From Ahaetulla prasina (lineage: Eukaryota; Chordata; Lepidosauria; Squamata; Colubridae): a stretch of 64,000 nucleotides of DNA. The first letter of the stretch is position 1, and each line of letters starts with the position of its first letter. This document shows positions 56,201 through 58,446 of this stretch, one piece after another. Position numbers and translations under genes: made by a program. The stretch is from assembly GCF_028640845.1 (NCBI RefSeq), contig NC_080546.1, forward strand, positions 34,293,520 through 34,357,519, read 5' to 3'. The notes under the pieces were generated by a model. It made no database searches. It worked only from the letters and a program-made list of their open reading frames with translations, and was not told where the DNA came from.

Positions 56201-58446
56201 AAACATAAATTATACATCCTACTTTTTCATTACTGAAAACAACCAAAATAAGTATCAAAACCAAAACCACCGCTAAACCAAAGTTCTGTTATAGTGCATA
56301 TGAATATCCAGCAGGTAATAAATAATGTTTAGTGAACCTACATTTTATTAGTGGAACTCTATTCCACTCCAATCTGTTTTGTTGTTGATTTAGGGCTCTT
56401 CTTCAAACTTACAAATGCATGCAAATAACAACAAAAATGATGGATGTAATTGCTTGCAGAGGACTAAAAGGCTTAACGTTTAATTATTTCAGCACAATAT
56501 CCGGGATGTTAAGCTAATGCAAGAACAACCCAATTGCAATCTTGCAGCTGTTCAGTGAAAAACTGTTGTATAATTCAAAACTGTGTTGTAAGAGGAAAGG
56601 AGAGAAGAAACTTTTAAGAAAAGTTTACAATTTGTTGTACAATTAGAATACAGTTTCCCATTTACAATCATCTGGTCCATATTGCTGAACTGATACAATG
56701 TTGTAATCAGGAAATCATTAACTCAAATATGAGCTAATCTTCAATATCACAGTTTACCCTGACAAAAATCAAAGTTTCAGTTTTAAAGAATATACCCATG
56801 TTTCTATAGAATACAAAACAAGGAAGAAAAAAGCAATAGGGGTGTTTAATTAAAAAAAGTCATTAAGGATACAATTAGAAATAAGATTGACAAGCCTAGA
56901 TTTGCATAGCTTGATCATTCTACACCATTTTATAGCCTCACAAATGCAGTGCAATGGAGCCCAAAGATCCAGCAAAACTTAATAAAAACGTTTTTGTTTA
57001 AGGTTTATTCTTTTAAGCAAAATATTCAGAGATTAGGAGCCTGTATTATTCCCTGAAACCCAGTAAACATAACAAAACACCATGTAAACACCAACACACA
57101 GAACATTTACAGATCCATTTAAATTACATGAAACAAAGGTATATATACACAAGATACAGATGTACATGTAGGATTTCCTTAAATAAAAGTGAATATATTT
57201 ATTTTATAGAATGTTGAATTTCCTCACAATATTTGGTTTCCTGTTTCAAACCTGTTAAACATATCTGTGTTGTTACAATGAATGTAAAGTAAAGTAAGAA
57301 GTGATGTGTACTCCGAAAATATTTAAATCAGGTAATTAATGATTACACAATGATTGCACAATACAAATATTGAAGAATAACTCAAGCTATAAAATCATAT
57401 TGTGCATAAATATGAATCTCTTAAACTCTGATTACAGCACCAAGGGCCTATAACTGACAAGCAGGAAAGGCAGCTATGGGAATTCTTATTGTATATAATA
57501 ATAAAGTCATATTCAAGAATGAATAGGTTTGATATTTTTTTTTAAAAGGGAAAAGCTTTGAAGTATAATTCGAAGTGCTACAAGAGTTTCAAGATATACT
57601 GATAAGGTCAAGTAGTAAGTTTTATATCAGGAAACATTTAATGCTGTGGGATTCCTGACGGTGTTCCTCTACTCAGTGGCTGCGCGGCTTCGAGACGGTT
57701 TTCAACGTATACTTCAAGGAGTAGCAGAATAGCATAATACAGAGTTTATGCTATGTAAATTATGCAAACATATTAATTGGAAAGCTGCAGGTCTTTCTTA
57801 AATTCACTATGAACCGAGTTATACAATCCGTATGAATTTGTGCATGCATTGCTGTAGATATCAAAGAACGCCGACCGGTTTGGTCATTAGCGTAAAAGCG
57901 CCGAGTGCTTGTGAATTTGGGGAGCCCCCCTTTTCTCTTACAGGATCTTTGCCTTAGCAATTCTTAGTACCGTCCTTTTCTATCTACTCTGAGCTTCAAT
58001 CATCCAATCCAAGAAACCCAACACTCTCCTCAAACTGCGCTCCCATCTGCTGTTTTGGCCCAGGCAAGAGGAGGAGTCGGAGAAATAATCCAAACAGCTA
58101 ATCGCGCTTTCGGCGCCCCCAGACCTTGTAGGGGCAAGAAAAGATTACCGGGACACGTGCGCCAGGGAATCTGGTGGCAAAGTCGACTATTTGCTTTGCG
58201 CTCTTAGTGCCAAAACCAGCCTTTCTCCTCCCCCCCCCCCGCACGCCCCTCACATACTTTTGGATCCCGCCTCTCCCAACTTTTCGACTCACTCTTGGTG
58301 GCGGCGATCAGCGTCTTGCCATCCTTGAGCAGCTCTTTGATGAATTTGTTGGTTTTCTCCAGCTCCGCTTCATGAGCTCGTATCCTTTCCCGGAACCTAG
58401 GGCTGTCCAGGTAGCAGTCGCTGAACTCCAAAGGCTGCAGTCCCAT
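502..58446 (-). CDS. ARHGAP10: ARHGAP10 (GRAF2), 5' part, 15 coding exons; continues beyond base 1
   Basis: Rho GTPase-activating protein 10 is a cytosolic, membrane-associated BAR-PH-RhoGAP-SH3 protein that stimulates GTP hydrolysis by CDC42 and RHOA. Fifteen minus-strand exons (58293-58446, 26711-26806, 26125-26186, 23600-23671, 23052-23153, 21823-21933, 21393-21497, 19827-19956, 18964-19070, 18139-18233, 14638-14719, 11967-12009, 10756-10821, 5924-5998, 502-589) join in frame with no stop: 462 codons plus 2 bases of a family length near 786. All introns have GT/AG ends and matching phases. The N-terminus [16 protein letters not shown] separates it from the paralogue ARHGAP26, as I recall those sequences. 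Residues 1 to about 234 are BAR, about 266-372 PH, and from about 388 RhoGAP, with the arginine finger in GLYR at residue 417. Intron 1 is about 31.5 kb. Divergent PRMT9 supports the identity. The rest of RhoGAP and SH3 lie outside the window. Confidence 0.96.
590..1552 (-). other. Intron 14, no recognised feature
   Basis: AT-rich, with only short open frames of no recognisable kind. No repeat family was identified. Confidence 0.6.
1553..2812 (-). mobile_element. CR1-group LINE, 3' half with (TTTA)n tail, 5'-truncated
   Basis: Minus-strand ORF (2781-2014) encodes a reverse transcriptase with [20 protein letters not shown] and the catalytic FADD, followed by the thumb/C-terminal motif [15 protein letters not shown]. 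The frame breaks near 2040 and resumes ([16 protein letters not shown]) down to about 1770. The 3' end runs into a (TTTA)n stretch at about 1555-1595. The element is inactive through 5' truncation and the frameshift. The RT type fits the CR1/L3/Rex1 group of LINEs. Confidence 0.88.
1555..1595. repeat. (TTTA)n microsatellite at LINE 3' end
   Basis: Nine or so TTTA units directly abut the LINE 3' terminus, so they probably grew from its tail. Confidence 0.9.
2813..3062 (-). mobile_element. tRNA-derived SINE (squamate Sauria/Squam type)
   Basis: Read on the minus strand it starts with a tRNA-like head (GGTGGCTCAACAGACTAAGA) and contains GGTTGACTCAGCCTTCCATT and ATTGTTGGGGGCAATAAGTT. It ends with CCTGAGTCTTCGGAGAAGGG and an A-rich tail, and abuts the truncated 5' end of the LINE. 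Confidence 0.85.
3063..3241 (+). mobile_element. L2-type LINE 3' end fragment
   Basis: The end GGCGAGATGGGCGGCAAATA followed by AATTTAACAAATAAATA is a typical L2/CR1 3' terminus. No coding sequence remains. Confidence 0.65.
3725..4349 (+). mobile_element. Snake1-type CR1 (L3) LINE 3' end, young
   Basis: The C-terminal part of ORF2 is readable: [20 protein letters not shown], then [20 protein letters not shown] and [20 protein letters not shown], stopping at 4061. A 3'UTR follows with CCTTGTGTGTCCAATCACAC and TTGGCCAATAAAATTCTATT, then TTCTA repeats. It is nearly identical to 48252-48724. The far 5' boundary is uncertain. Confidence 0.9.
4324..4349. repeat. (TTCTA)n microsatellite seeded by the LINE tail
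   Basis: Five TTCTA-like units directly follow the Snake1 3' end, the known snake AATAG configuration. Confidence 0.9.
4455..4670 (-). mobile_element. tRNA-derived SINE, minus strand
   Basis: On the minus strand the head reads ACAGTGGTTTAAGGCACTGG (A/B-box-like region of a tRNA) followed by AGACCATGAATTCAAGTC. The 3' part has GCCAGGAGTCGACACTGACT, as in SINEs with a GTCGACAC/GTCCGAC tail. Confidence 0.8.
4671..5923 (-). other. Intron 14, no recognised feature
   Basis: AT-rich intron. Short open frames at 5090-5571 on both strands show no family resemblance and no splice logic. Confidence 0.6.
5924..5998 (-). CDS. ARHGAP10: ARHGAP10 exon 14 with the catalytic arginine, residues 409-433
   Basis: Encodes (G)[20 protein letters not shown] then NLLM. 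The arginine of GLYR is the RhoGAP arginine finger that inserts into the GTPase active site (family knowledge). It is intact, at residue 417. The exon is 75 nt; acceptor tattag, donor ATGG|gtatgc. Confidence 0.96.
6480..6862 (-). mobile_element. LINE C-terminal fragment, possible nuclease-type domain
   Basis: Minus strand reads [20 protein letters not shown], then [29 protein letters not shown]. This resembles the C-terminus of LINE ORFs with an APGD...KYQDL...VPVVIGALG motif, possibly the restriction-like endonuclease region of R4/Dong-type LINEs (from memory). A second copy is at 24250-24645. Confidence 0.6.
6863..7737 (-). other. Intron 13, no recognised feature
   Basis: AT-rich sequence without a recognisable gene or repeat. 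Confidence 0.55.
7738..7972 (-). mobile_element. Sauria SINE, minus strand
   Basis: The minus strand has the Sauria order: head with CACAGTGATTAGAATGCAGT, then TCAAGATTGACTCAGCTTCC, TTGTTGGGGGCAATATGCTG, AAACTGCTTAGAAAGGGCGG, and the tail ATATAAGTCTAAATGCTATT with GCTATT-like repeats. It is almost full length and diverged. Confidence 0.92.
7973..8674 (-). other. Intron 13, no recognised feature
   Basis: The open frame 7949-8242 on the minus strand begins in the SINE and is not a gene. Nothing else was recognised. Confidence 0.55.
8675..9071. mobile_element. hAT-like non-autonomous DNA transposon, nearly complete
   Basis: The ends form imperfect terminal inverted repeats: CGTGATGGCAAACCTATGGC on the left and GAAAAGGTTCGCCAACACTG on the right. 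The interior is made of short inverted and direct repeats of CCAAAACAGCC and CCATTTT type. No transposase is present, and the open frame across it (8681-9145) is spurious. Confidence 0.85.
9072..10755 (-). other. Intron 13, no recognised feature
   Basis: AT-rich. The polyC/CCACCCCC stretch at 10425-10447 and the C-run at 10669-10678 are simple repeats. Confidence 0.55.
10756..10821 (-). CDS. ARHGAP10: ARHGAP10 exon 13, start of RhoGAP domain, residues 387-408
   Basis: RhoGAP helix: [20 protein letters not shown] then R. It is 66 nt; acceptor gtcttcttag, donor AGAG|gtaaag. The frame runs open past the donor into intron. Confidence 0.95.
11392..11790. mobile_element. MITE-like palindromic DNA element (family M1), complete
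   Basis: It begins CAGGTAGCCATCAACTTACA and ends GTGAGGACTACTTGTA, close to inverted copies of each other. The inside has GTGACTTATGACCATTTTTC, CATCCCCATGGTCACATGAT and many AACA-rich short repeats. Related copies are at 19318, 26250, 39640, 60654 and 62462. Confidence 0.85.
11967..12009 (-). CDS. ARHGAP10: ARHGAP10 exon 12, short PH-RhoGAP linker, residues 373-386
   Basis: A 43-nt exon between a tttgttag acceptor and a GGAA|gtaagt donor reads [14 protein letters not shown] plus one base. It fits between KET of exon 11 and SAQLDKIG of exon 13 in frame. The sequence differs strongly from the mammalian linker I recall, so identification rests on phase, position, splice sites and the EG ending. 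Confidence 0.85.
12010..13261 (-). other. Intron 11, no recognised feature
   Basis: AT-rich. The 60-98 aa open frames here (12241-12423, 12578-12874) have no recognisable match. Confidence 0.55.
13262..13900 (-). pseudogene. Fossil of an uncharacterised transposon-like protein family
   Basis: The minus strand gives broken but collinear protein blocks. In order: [20 protein letters not shown] and FGTVEKF, then [16 protein letters not shown], then [20 protein letters not shown] followed by YQGNWNP. I recall the pattern HIKLG...NYKAPNY...[17 protein letters not shown] from many repetitive uncharacterised proteins of cnidarians and arthropods. Frameshifts and stops disrupt every segment, so it is not a working gene. 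The family has no function that I know of. Confidence 0.75.
13901..14637 (-). other. Intron 11, no recognised feature
   Basis: AT-rich. A short CA/TA-rich microsatellite-like run is at about 14376-14425. Confidence 0.55.
14638..14719 (-). CDS. ARHGAP10: ARHGAP10 exon 11, residues 345-372
   Basis: Last part of the PH domain: [20 protein letters not shown] then ALDGKET. The tryptophan in RNMWFEAL matches the conserved Trp of the PH C-terminal helix. It is 82 nt; acceptor ttttccag, donor ACT|gtaaga. Confidence 0.95.
15060..15288 (+). mobile_element. Sauria SINE, plus strand, with (ATT)n tail
   Basis: The tRNA-like head GTCGTGGTGCAGTGGTTAGA leads to GGCTCAAGGTTTCCTCAGAC, TATTGTTGAAGGAAATATGC, CTCTGTAAACCACTTAGAAA and GTAAAGCACTATGAAGCAGT, ending in ATT repeats shared with the neighbouring LINE tail. 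Confidence 0.92.
15289..15785 (-). mobile_element. L2/CR1-type LINE 3' end, minus strand
   Basis: The minus-strand ORF (15774-15487) has the RT C-terminus: [60 protein letters not shown] and a stop after CAGLA. The 3'UTR follows (GGGCGGTATAAAAATTG). It is the same family as 60908-61790. Its tail faces the SINE tail. Confidence 0.9.
15961..16734. mobile_element. Palindrome-ended MITE (family M2) with nested copy
   Basis: The left end is CCGTATTTTTCGGAGTATAA, the right end TTATAGTCCAAAAAATACAG, inverted copies. A second, inner set of ends (TTTTTCGTTGTATAAGACGC at 16038 and CTTATACACTGAAAAATACC at 16373) suggests one element within another. Internal direct repeats of CAGAGGTTTCAGAGGCTGAA and GCCTCTGAAA occur at 16430-16550. 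Related ends are at 33781, 36021 and 52651. Confidence 0.85.
16735..18138 (-). other. Intron 10, no recognised feature
   Basis: AT-rich intron with no recognised gene or repeat. Confidence 0.55.
18139..18233 (-). CDS. ARHGAP10: ARHGAP10 exon 10, residues 314-344
   Basis: PH domain: [20 protein letters not shown] then [11 protein letters not shown] plus AG of an arginine codon. The IDRRFCFD block is highly conserved in GRAF proteins. It is 95 nt, with donor GAGAG|gtaagt. Confidence 0.95.
18964..19070 (-). CDS. ARHGAP10: ARHGAP10 exon 9, residues 278-313
   Basis: PH domain: [20 protein letters not shown] then [15 protein letters not shown]. It is 107 nt. The donor could be read as A|gtgtga or AGT|gtgagt. 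The second was taken because it keeps frame with exon 10. Confidence 0.93.
19318..19660. mobile_element. M1 MITE-like element, degraded
   Basis: The left end GAGGTAGTTCTCATTCAACT and internal ACACATGGTCATAAATTGAG resemble the M1 family, heavily diverged. Confidence 0.55.
19827..19956 (-). CDS. ARHGAP10: ARHGAP10 exon 8, residues 235-277
   Basis: Linker between BAR and PH plus the first PH strand: [43 protein letters not shown]. It ends at A|gtaagt after one base of the next codon. It is 130 nt. Confidence 0.97.
19957..20257 (-). other. Intron 7 (5' part), no recognised feature
   Basis: AT-rich intron with no recognised feature. Confidence 0.5.
20258..20425 (-). mobile_element. tRNA-SINE 3' fragment, minus strand
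   Basis: TTCCTCCTCCTATTTTCCCC, AACAACCTTGTGAAATGAGC, AGAGAAAGTGACTGGCCAAA is the reverse complement of the middle of a common squamate tRNA SINE. A fuller copy is at 44565-44815. Confidence 0.65.
20426..21392 (-). repeat. Intron 7 (3' part): only an (AATCC)n run at 20840-20864
   Basis: About five AATCC units follow GTAAGGT. The rest of this AT-rich stretch shows nothing recognisable. Confidence 0.6.
21393..21497 (-). CDS. ARHGAP10: ARHGAP10 exon 7, residues 200-234
   Basis: C-terminal BAR helix: [20 protein letters not shown] then [15 protein letters not shown]. It is 105 nt. A second AG (TTTTTTCAG) lies 18 nt inside the exon. The outer acceptor gttttag was chosen because it restores the conserved LSFFQ residues. 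Confidence 0.94.
21823..21933 (-). CDS. ARHGAP10: ARHGAP10 exon 6, residues 163-199
   Basis: BAR domain: [20 protein letters not shown] then [17 protein letters not shown]. It is 111 nt, phase 0/0; acceptor tatgcag, donor CCT|gtaagt. Confidence 0.95.
21934..22379 (-). other. Intron 5 (part), no recognised feature
   Basis: AT-rich, nothing recognised. Confidence 0.5.
22380..22700 (+). mobile_element. Probable L1-type LINE 3' end with polyA
   Basis: A purine-rich segment (GGGGAGGAGGGGAAGTAGGA and similar) precedes a terminal AAAATAAAAATTTTGCCTTA followed by a 13-base A run at about 22686-22699. A G-rich 3'UTR plus polyA is typical of L1. No coding sequence remains, so assignment is tentative. 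Confidence 0.5.
23052..23153 (-). CDS. ARHGAP10: ARHGAP10 exon 5, residues 129-162
   Basis: BAR domain, charged helix [20 protein letters not shown] followed by [14 protein letters not shown]. The end (KKKEVQILE) differs from the KKKDSHLQE I recall for the mammalian protein. It is 102 nt, phase 0/0, with donor GAG|gtatca. Confidence 0.94.
23384..23420 (+). mobile_element. Sauria SINE tail remnant
   Basis: GGCTATATAAGTCTAAGTGC followed by TATTTTTATA matches the SINE 3' end only. Confidence 0.5.
23600..23671 (-). CDS. ARHGAP10: ARHGAP10 exon 4, residues 105-128
   Basis: BAR domain: [20 protein letters not shown] then GAVK. The acceptor is cttgaaag and the donor AAG|gtttgt. It is 72 nt, phase 0 at both ends. 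The acceptor has a weak pyrimidine tract. Confidence 0.94.
24140..24250 (+). mobile_element. L2-type LINE 3' end remnant
   Basis: Ends GGCATATAAGTTTAATAAAT after TTTTGAGGCACCCAAAGTTA, a worn LINE 3' terminus. Confidence 0.5.
24251..24645 (-). mobile_element. LINE C-terminal fragment, second copy
   Basis: Minus strand has [16 protein letters not shown]-like and ALGALP-like remnants in the same order as at 6480-6862. Several frameshifts are present. Confidence 0.5.
24646..26124 (-). other. Intron 3, no recognised feature
   Basis: AT-rich. A GC-neutral block at 25730-25960 may be an old repeat but no family is recognised. Confidence 0.5.
26125..26186 (-). CDS. ARHGAP10: ARHGAP10 exon 3, residues 84-104
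   Basis: BAR domain: (D)[19 protein letters not shown] then M. The acceptor is ctgttacag, the donor ATG|gtgagt. It is 62 nt and ends in phase 0. Confidence 0.95.
26250..26697. mobile_element. M1 MITE-like element inside intron 2
   Basis: It begins ATAGGTAGTCTTCCACTTAC and ends CGAGGACTACCTGTA, with ACCATGGTCATGTGACCACA inside. It fills most of the short intron 2, ending 14 nt before exon 2. Confidence 0.75.
26711..26806 (-). CDS. ARHGAP10: ARHGAP10 exon 2, residues 52-83
   Basis: BAR domain helix: [16 protein letters not shown], then [15 protein letters not shown]. The acceptor is cttttag before AT and the donor is ATAG|gtatgt. It is 96 nt, entering at phase 1 and leaving at phase 1, and sits about 31.5 kb downstream of exon 1. 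Confidence 0.95.
26807..27194 (-). other. Start of the 31.5-kb intron 1, no recognised feature
   Basis: AT-rich sequence next to the exon 2 acceptor. Confidence 0.5.
27195..27420 (+). mobile_element. tRNA-derived SINE, plus strand
   Basis: Head GATGTAGTGGTCAAGGCATC, then AGACCATGAATTCCTGTCTT, AGGCACAAAGCAGCTCTATG. It is the same family as 4455-4670. Confidence 0.75.
27884..28082. mobile_element. MITE with TATTTCCC/GGGGAAACA ends (family M3)
   Basis: Left GTATTTCCCTGAAATAAAAC and right TTTTTGGGGAAACATGGTAC are inverted copies. GTTAGGTCTT occurs at both sides. A lone end of the same kind is at 55893-55925. Confidence 0.7.
28727..28815. mobile_element. Hairpin MITE end, long near-perfect palindrome
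   Basis: TACTCGAGTATAAGCCGAG is followed by TTTTTCAGCAC, a T-rich loop, GTGCTGAAAA, and then CTCGGCTTATACTCGAG. This makes a 30-bp-class stem interrupted only by a short C-rich bulge. Confidence 0.8.
29156..29201. repeat. (CA)n microsatellite
   Basis: Uninterrupted AC dinucleotides, about 22 units. Confidence 0.97.
29748..30290. repeat. 170-bp GC-rich tandem repeat, three units plus a partial
   Basis: Units start at 29748, 29918, 30086 and 30255 with GGCCCCGC. Each contains CCGTAGCGG, TTTGGAAGAGCCTTAAACGA and CAGCAGTCTATCCCG. Spacing is 168-170 bp and units differ at few positions, implying recent expansion. Confidence 0.95.
30310..31960 (-). mobile_element. CR1 LINE, 5' part with ORF1 and start of ORF2; 3' part missing
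   Basis: On the minus strand ORF1 starts at 31920 with a zinc-finger-like CNTC...CPLC. After one frameshift at about 31740, a 256-aa stretch (31687-30917) has an SGNH/GDSL esterase: [20 protein letters not shown] and [13 protein letters not shown]2 begins near 30816 with the APE-type endonuclease ([25 protein letters not shown]). After a stop near 30506 it resumes ([19 protein letters not shown]), then ends abruptly at about 30310. Esterase-bearing ORF1 is known for CR1. Reverse transcriptase and 3'UTR are absent. Confidence 0.92.
30917..31687 (-). pseudogene. CR1 ORF1 esterase domain (LINE-encoded)
   Basis: An open 256-codon frame with all SGNH hydrolase blocks: nucleophile serine in GDS, glycine in LPGATA, asparagine in GTND, and the DGLH pair. 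It is cut off from its own N-terminal zinc finger (31920-31670) by a frameshift, so a complete ORF1 is not encoded. It is a mobile-element gene, not a host gene. Confidence 0.88.
32041..33000. repeat. 80-bp tandem array 1, 12 copies
   Basis: Monomers begin at 32041, 32121, 32201 and so on to 32921 with AAGAAATGCAGAAATATTCC. A thirteenth breaks off at 33001. Spacing is exactly 80 bp throughout and only single-base variants occur (32383, 32540, 32781). Each has CACGTG. Confidence 0.98.
33001..33780. other. Intron sequence between array 1 and the MITE (also in copy B at 35239-36020)
   Basis: AT-rich, with a CA/CG-rich microsatellite at 33088-33115 and a (TA)n at 33194-33210. No gene. The copy B equivalents are longer in both microsatellites. 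Confidence 0.8.
33781..34036. mobile_element. M2 MITE part in copy A
   Basis: The left end TGTATTTTTCAGAGTATAAG and GTGTCTTATACAGCGAATGT precede a GGCNGTGGCNAACGGGCC-like minisatellite. It is cut off at 34036 by the duplication junction. Confidence 0.75.
34037..36278. repeat. Tandem segmental duplication, copy B (2242 bp)
   Basis: Repeats copy A in the same order and orientation, with a few substitutions, small indels, and different (CA)n and (TA)n lengths. Sequence past 36278 differs from that past 34036, which fixes the junction. Confidence 0.95.
34286..35238. repeat. 80-bp tandem array 2, 12 copies
   Basis: Monomers start at 34286, 34366, 34446, 34526, 34603, 34682, 34761, 34840, 34920, 34999, 35079 and 35159. 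Lengths are 77-80 bp, mostly by loss of one C in the C-run. The fourth monomer lost the bases that complete its CACGTG. This array is more variable than array 1. Confidence 0.98.
36021..36490. mobile_element. M2 MITE with GC-rich minisatellite interior, copy B and beyond
   Basis: Same left end as copy A, but the minisatellite of GGCAAATGGGCC/GCAAACAGG-like units runs on to about 36490. The 110-152 aa minus-strand frames here are translations of the minisatellite, not proteins. Confidence 0.75.
36560..37318. mobile_element. Repeat element carrying a captured coiled-coil coding segment
   Basis: The left part has GGTGGTCCATAGACCACTGG and CTCCTCAAACTACAGCCCCT, the latter resembling a hAT terminus. 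The right part has GCGAGTGACATCGAGTTGGC and AGTGGTCCGCGGGATTTAAT. The GGTCC-rich ends and hAT-like piece suggest a DNA transposon, perhaps nested. It encloses the coding-like segment at 36666-37110. Confidence 0.6.
36666..37110 (-). pseudogene. Coiled-coil ORF of likely host origin inside the repeat
   Basis: The minus strand is open for 146 codons from the first Met (37106), and NRKQL precedes it. It is rich in Lys, Gln, Glu and Leu with heptad-like spacing: [60 protein letters not shown]. This does not look like a transposase. The parent gene was not recognised. There is no sign that it is expressed. Confidence 0.65.
37320..37622 (+). mobile_element. CR1/Rex1-group LINE 3' end
   Basis: Coding remnant near GCAGAAGACATCGAAGTATA and AACAGCTTCTACCCATAGGC matches the R-Y-R...NSFYP end of the RT. 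The 3' end is ATGTACAATAAAGGCTATGA followed by AAATAAATAAA. Confidence 0.8.
37623..39639. other. Intron 1, no recognised feature
   Basis: AT-rich. Short open frames (for example 38649-38855) show no family resemblance. Confidence 0.5.
39640..39972. mobile_element. M1 MITE-like element
   Basis: The left end ACGGGTAGTCCTCAACCCAT is present. Internal ACCATGGGGATGCTGCAACA and ATGGTCATATGTCACTTTTT match the family. The right end is worn. Confidence 0.75.
39973..40899. other. Intron 1, possible conserved non-coding block, no gene
   Basis: No repeat was recognised. The segment 40490-40580 has SOX-like AACAAAG next to TAATTG and TTAATTA motifs. Confidence 0.4.
40900..42010 (-). mobile_element. Old L2/CR1 LINE, minus strand, degraded
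   Basis: GAATTGCACTTGGAAGTCTA, CTGGGCAAACAACTATCCAG and similar phrases follow the order of L2-like ORF2 read backwards (compare 60990-61790). No frame is intact. Confidence 0.55.
42140..42420 (+). mobile_element. Old LINE ORF2 remnant, plus strand
   Basis: The frame [19 protein letters not shown] resembles the HWLPV...QFKLLV motif near the C-terminus of L2-type ORF2. Heavily decayed. Confidence 0.45.
42421..43459. other. Intron 1, no recognised feature
   Basis: AT-rich; nothing recognised. Confidence 0.5.
43460..43625. mobile_element. MITE (family M4) fragment
   Basis: GCGAACCGGTAGTAAACCAG followed by TTCAGATTTCACCACTGCCT is one terminus of the element that is complete at 49770-50320. A GCACATGCGCGCACAGC stretch lies inside. 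Confidence 0.65.
43626..44564. other. Intron 1, no recognised feature
   Basis: AT-rich; nothing recognised. Confidence 0.5.
44565..44815 (-). mobile_element. tRNA-derived SINE, minus strand
   Basis: The minus strand reads GTATAGTGGTTAAGGAACCA at the tRNA-like head, then the body with TGTGTGATTGGGCTGATCAC and CTTGTTGTTGTGGAGAAA-like sequence (read in reverse). Confidence 0.75.
44945..45440 (+). mobile_element. L2-type LINE ORF2 fragment, plus strand
   Basis: [23 protein letters not shown] and [18 protein letters not shown] match the LDYCN...VQNAAAR...[12 protein letters not shown] order of L2 ORF2. Frameshifts are present. Confidence 0.8.
45441..46560 (-). mobile_element. Retroelement 5' region with a 105-bp dimer and truncated ORF
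   Basis: GC-richer than its surroundings. An open frame on the minus strand (45727-45449) starts [20 protein letters not shown] and turns proline-rich before being cut by the LINE fragment. Upstream, 45896-46110 has two units about 105 bp apart sharing AACCTAGGGTTAGCCA and ACCCAATA. It looks like a retroelement leader plus the start of a gag- or ORF1-like frame. The family was not identified. Confidence 0.45.
45896..46110. repeat. 105-bp tandem dimer
   Basis: CTAGGGTTAGCCAACACCCA (45938 region) and CTAGGGTTAGCCAGCACCCA (46043 region), with matching CAGAA...TCC...CTAAGG ahead of each. Confidence 0.8.
46610..46858 (+). mobile_element. L2-type LINE 3' end, plus strand
   Basis: Ends with ACTCAGAATCGCTTTAACAA and ACAAATTTAATAAATAAA after a T-rich 3'UTR. 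Confidence 0.65.
46859..48251. other. Intron 1, no recognised feature
   Basis: AT-rich, with a C-run at 47347-47359. Nothing else recognised. Confidence 0.5.
48252..48724 (+). mobile_element. Snake1-type CR1 LINE 3' end, young
   Basis: Begins abruptly at CTGCCTTCCATTGAGGACCT (5'-truncated) and follows 3880-4345 almost base for base, ending TTGGCCAATAAAAATTCTAT plus TTCTA repeats. Confidence 0.93.
48725..49769. other. Intron 1, no recognised feature
   Basis: AT-rich; nothing recognised. Confidence 0.5.
49770..50320. mobile_element. MITE (family M4), complete, with internal inverted repeats
   Basis: Ends CGGGGTGAAATGTAAAATTT and CCGGGAACATTTCACCCCTG are inverted copies. Inside, TTTTAAAAGCATTTTTTCTA and its reverse complement recur several times around GGTTGTAGAAA. 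The 97-119 aa frames here are not genes. Confidence 0.8.
50655..50726 (+). mobile_element. Snake1 3' terminus remnant
   Basis: ACCTTGTGTGTCCAATCACA, TTGGCCAATAAAGAATTCTA and three TTCTA units only. Confidence 0.85.
50727..52149. other. Intron 1, no recognised feature
   Basis: Moderate GC at 51180-51740 with overlapping short open frames on both strands. None resembles a known protein. Confidence 0.5.
52150..52545 (+). mobile_element. Snake1-type CR1 LINE 3' end, older copy
   Basis: CTACCCTCAAAACGATGCTA, GTGTCCAATCACACTTGGCC and AATAAAGAATTC in order, with many substitutions and an internal deletion relative to 3880-4345. Confidence 0.85.
52651..53121. mobile_element. M2 MITE
   Basis: CCGTATTTTTTGGAGTATAA and TTATACTCTGAAAAACACGG are inverted ends. 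The inside repeats GCTTCAGAAAAGAAGC and TTTCAGAGGC motifs as at 15961-16734. Confidence 0.85.
53122..54849. other. Intron 1, no recognised feature
   Basis: AT-rich, A-rich in places, C-run at 54379-54390. Nothing recognised. Confidence 0.5.
54850..55775 (+). mobile_element. Possible degraded LINE (L1-like) remnant
   Basis: An A-rich, lysine-rich frame ([20 protein letters not shown], then EIFEEWSQK) is followed by broken lysine/glutamate-rich frames and a T-rich end. The look is that of a decayed LINE ORF, but no signature motif is present. It is interrupted by a SINE piece at 55248-55300. Confidence 0.3.
55248..55300. mobile_element. SINE tail fragment
   Basis: GTTGCGAAGTTGTGTCCGAC and CCATCGCGACCCCATATGAC match the conserved tail found in many squamate SINE/LINE copies. 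Confidence 0.7.
55926..58049. other. 5' end of intron 1, no recognised feature
   Basis: AT-rich up to about 57650, then rising GC toward the promoter. 56430-56590 looks low in repeats and motif-rich. Nothing coding. Confidence 0.5.

Noticed and set aside
502..58446. ARHGAP26 (GRAF1) as the identity of the minus-strand gene
   Set aside because: The N-terminus and the IDRRFCFD and [17 protein letters not shown] blocks fit ARHGAP10 better from memory, and the divergent neighbour is PRMT9.
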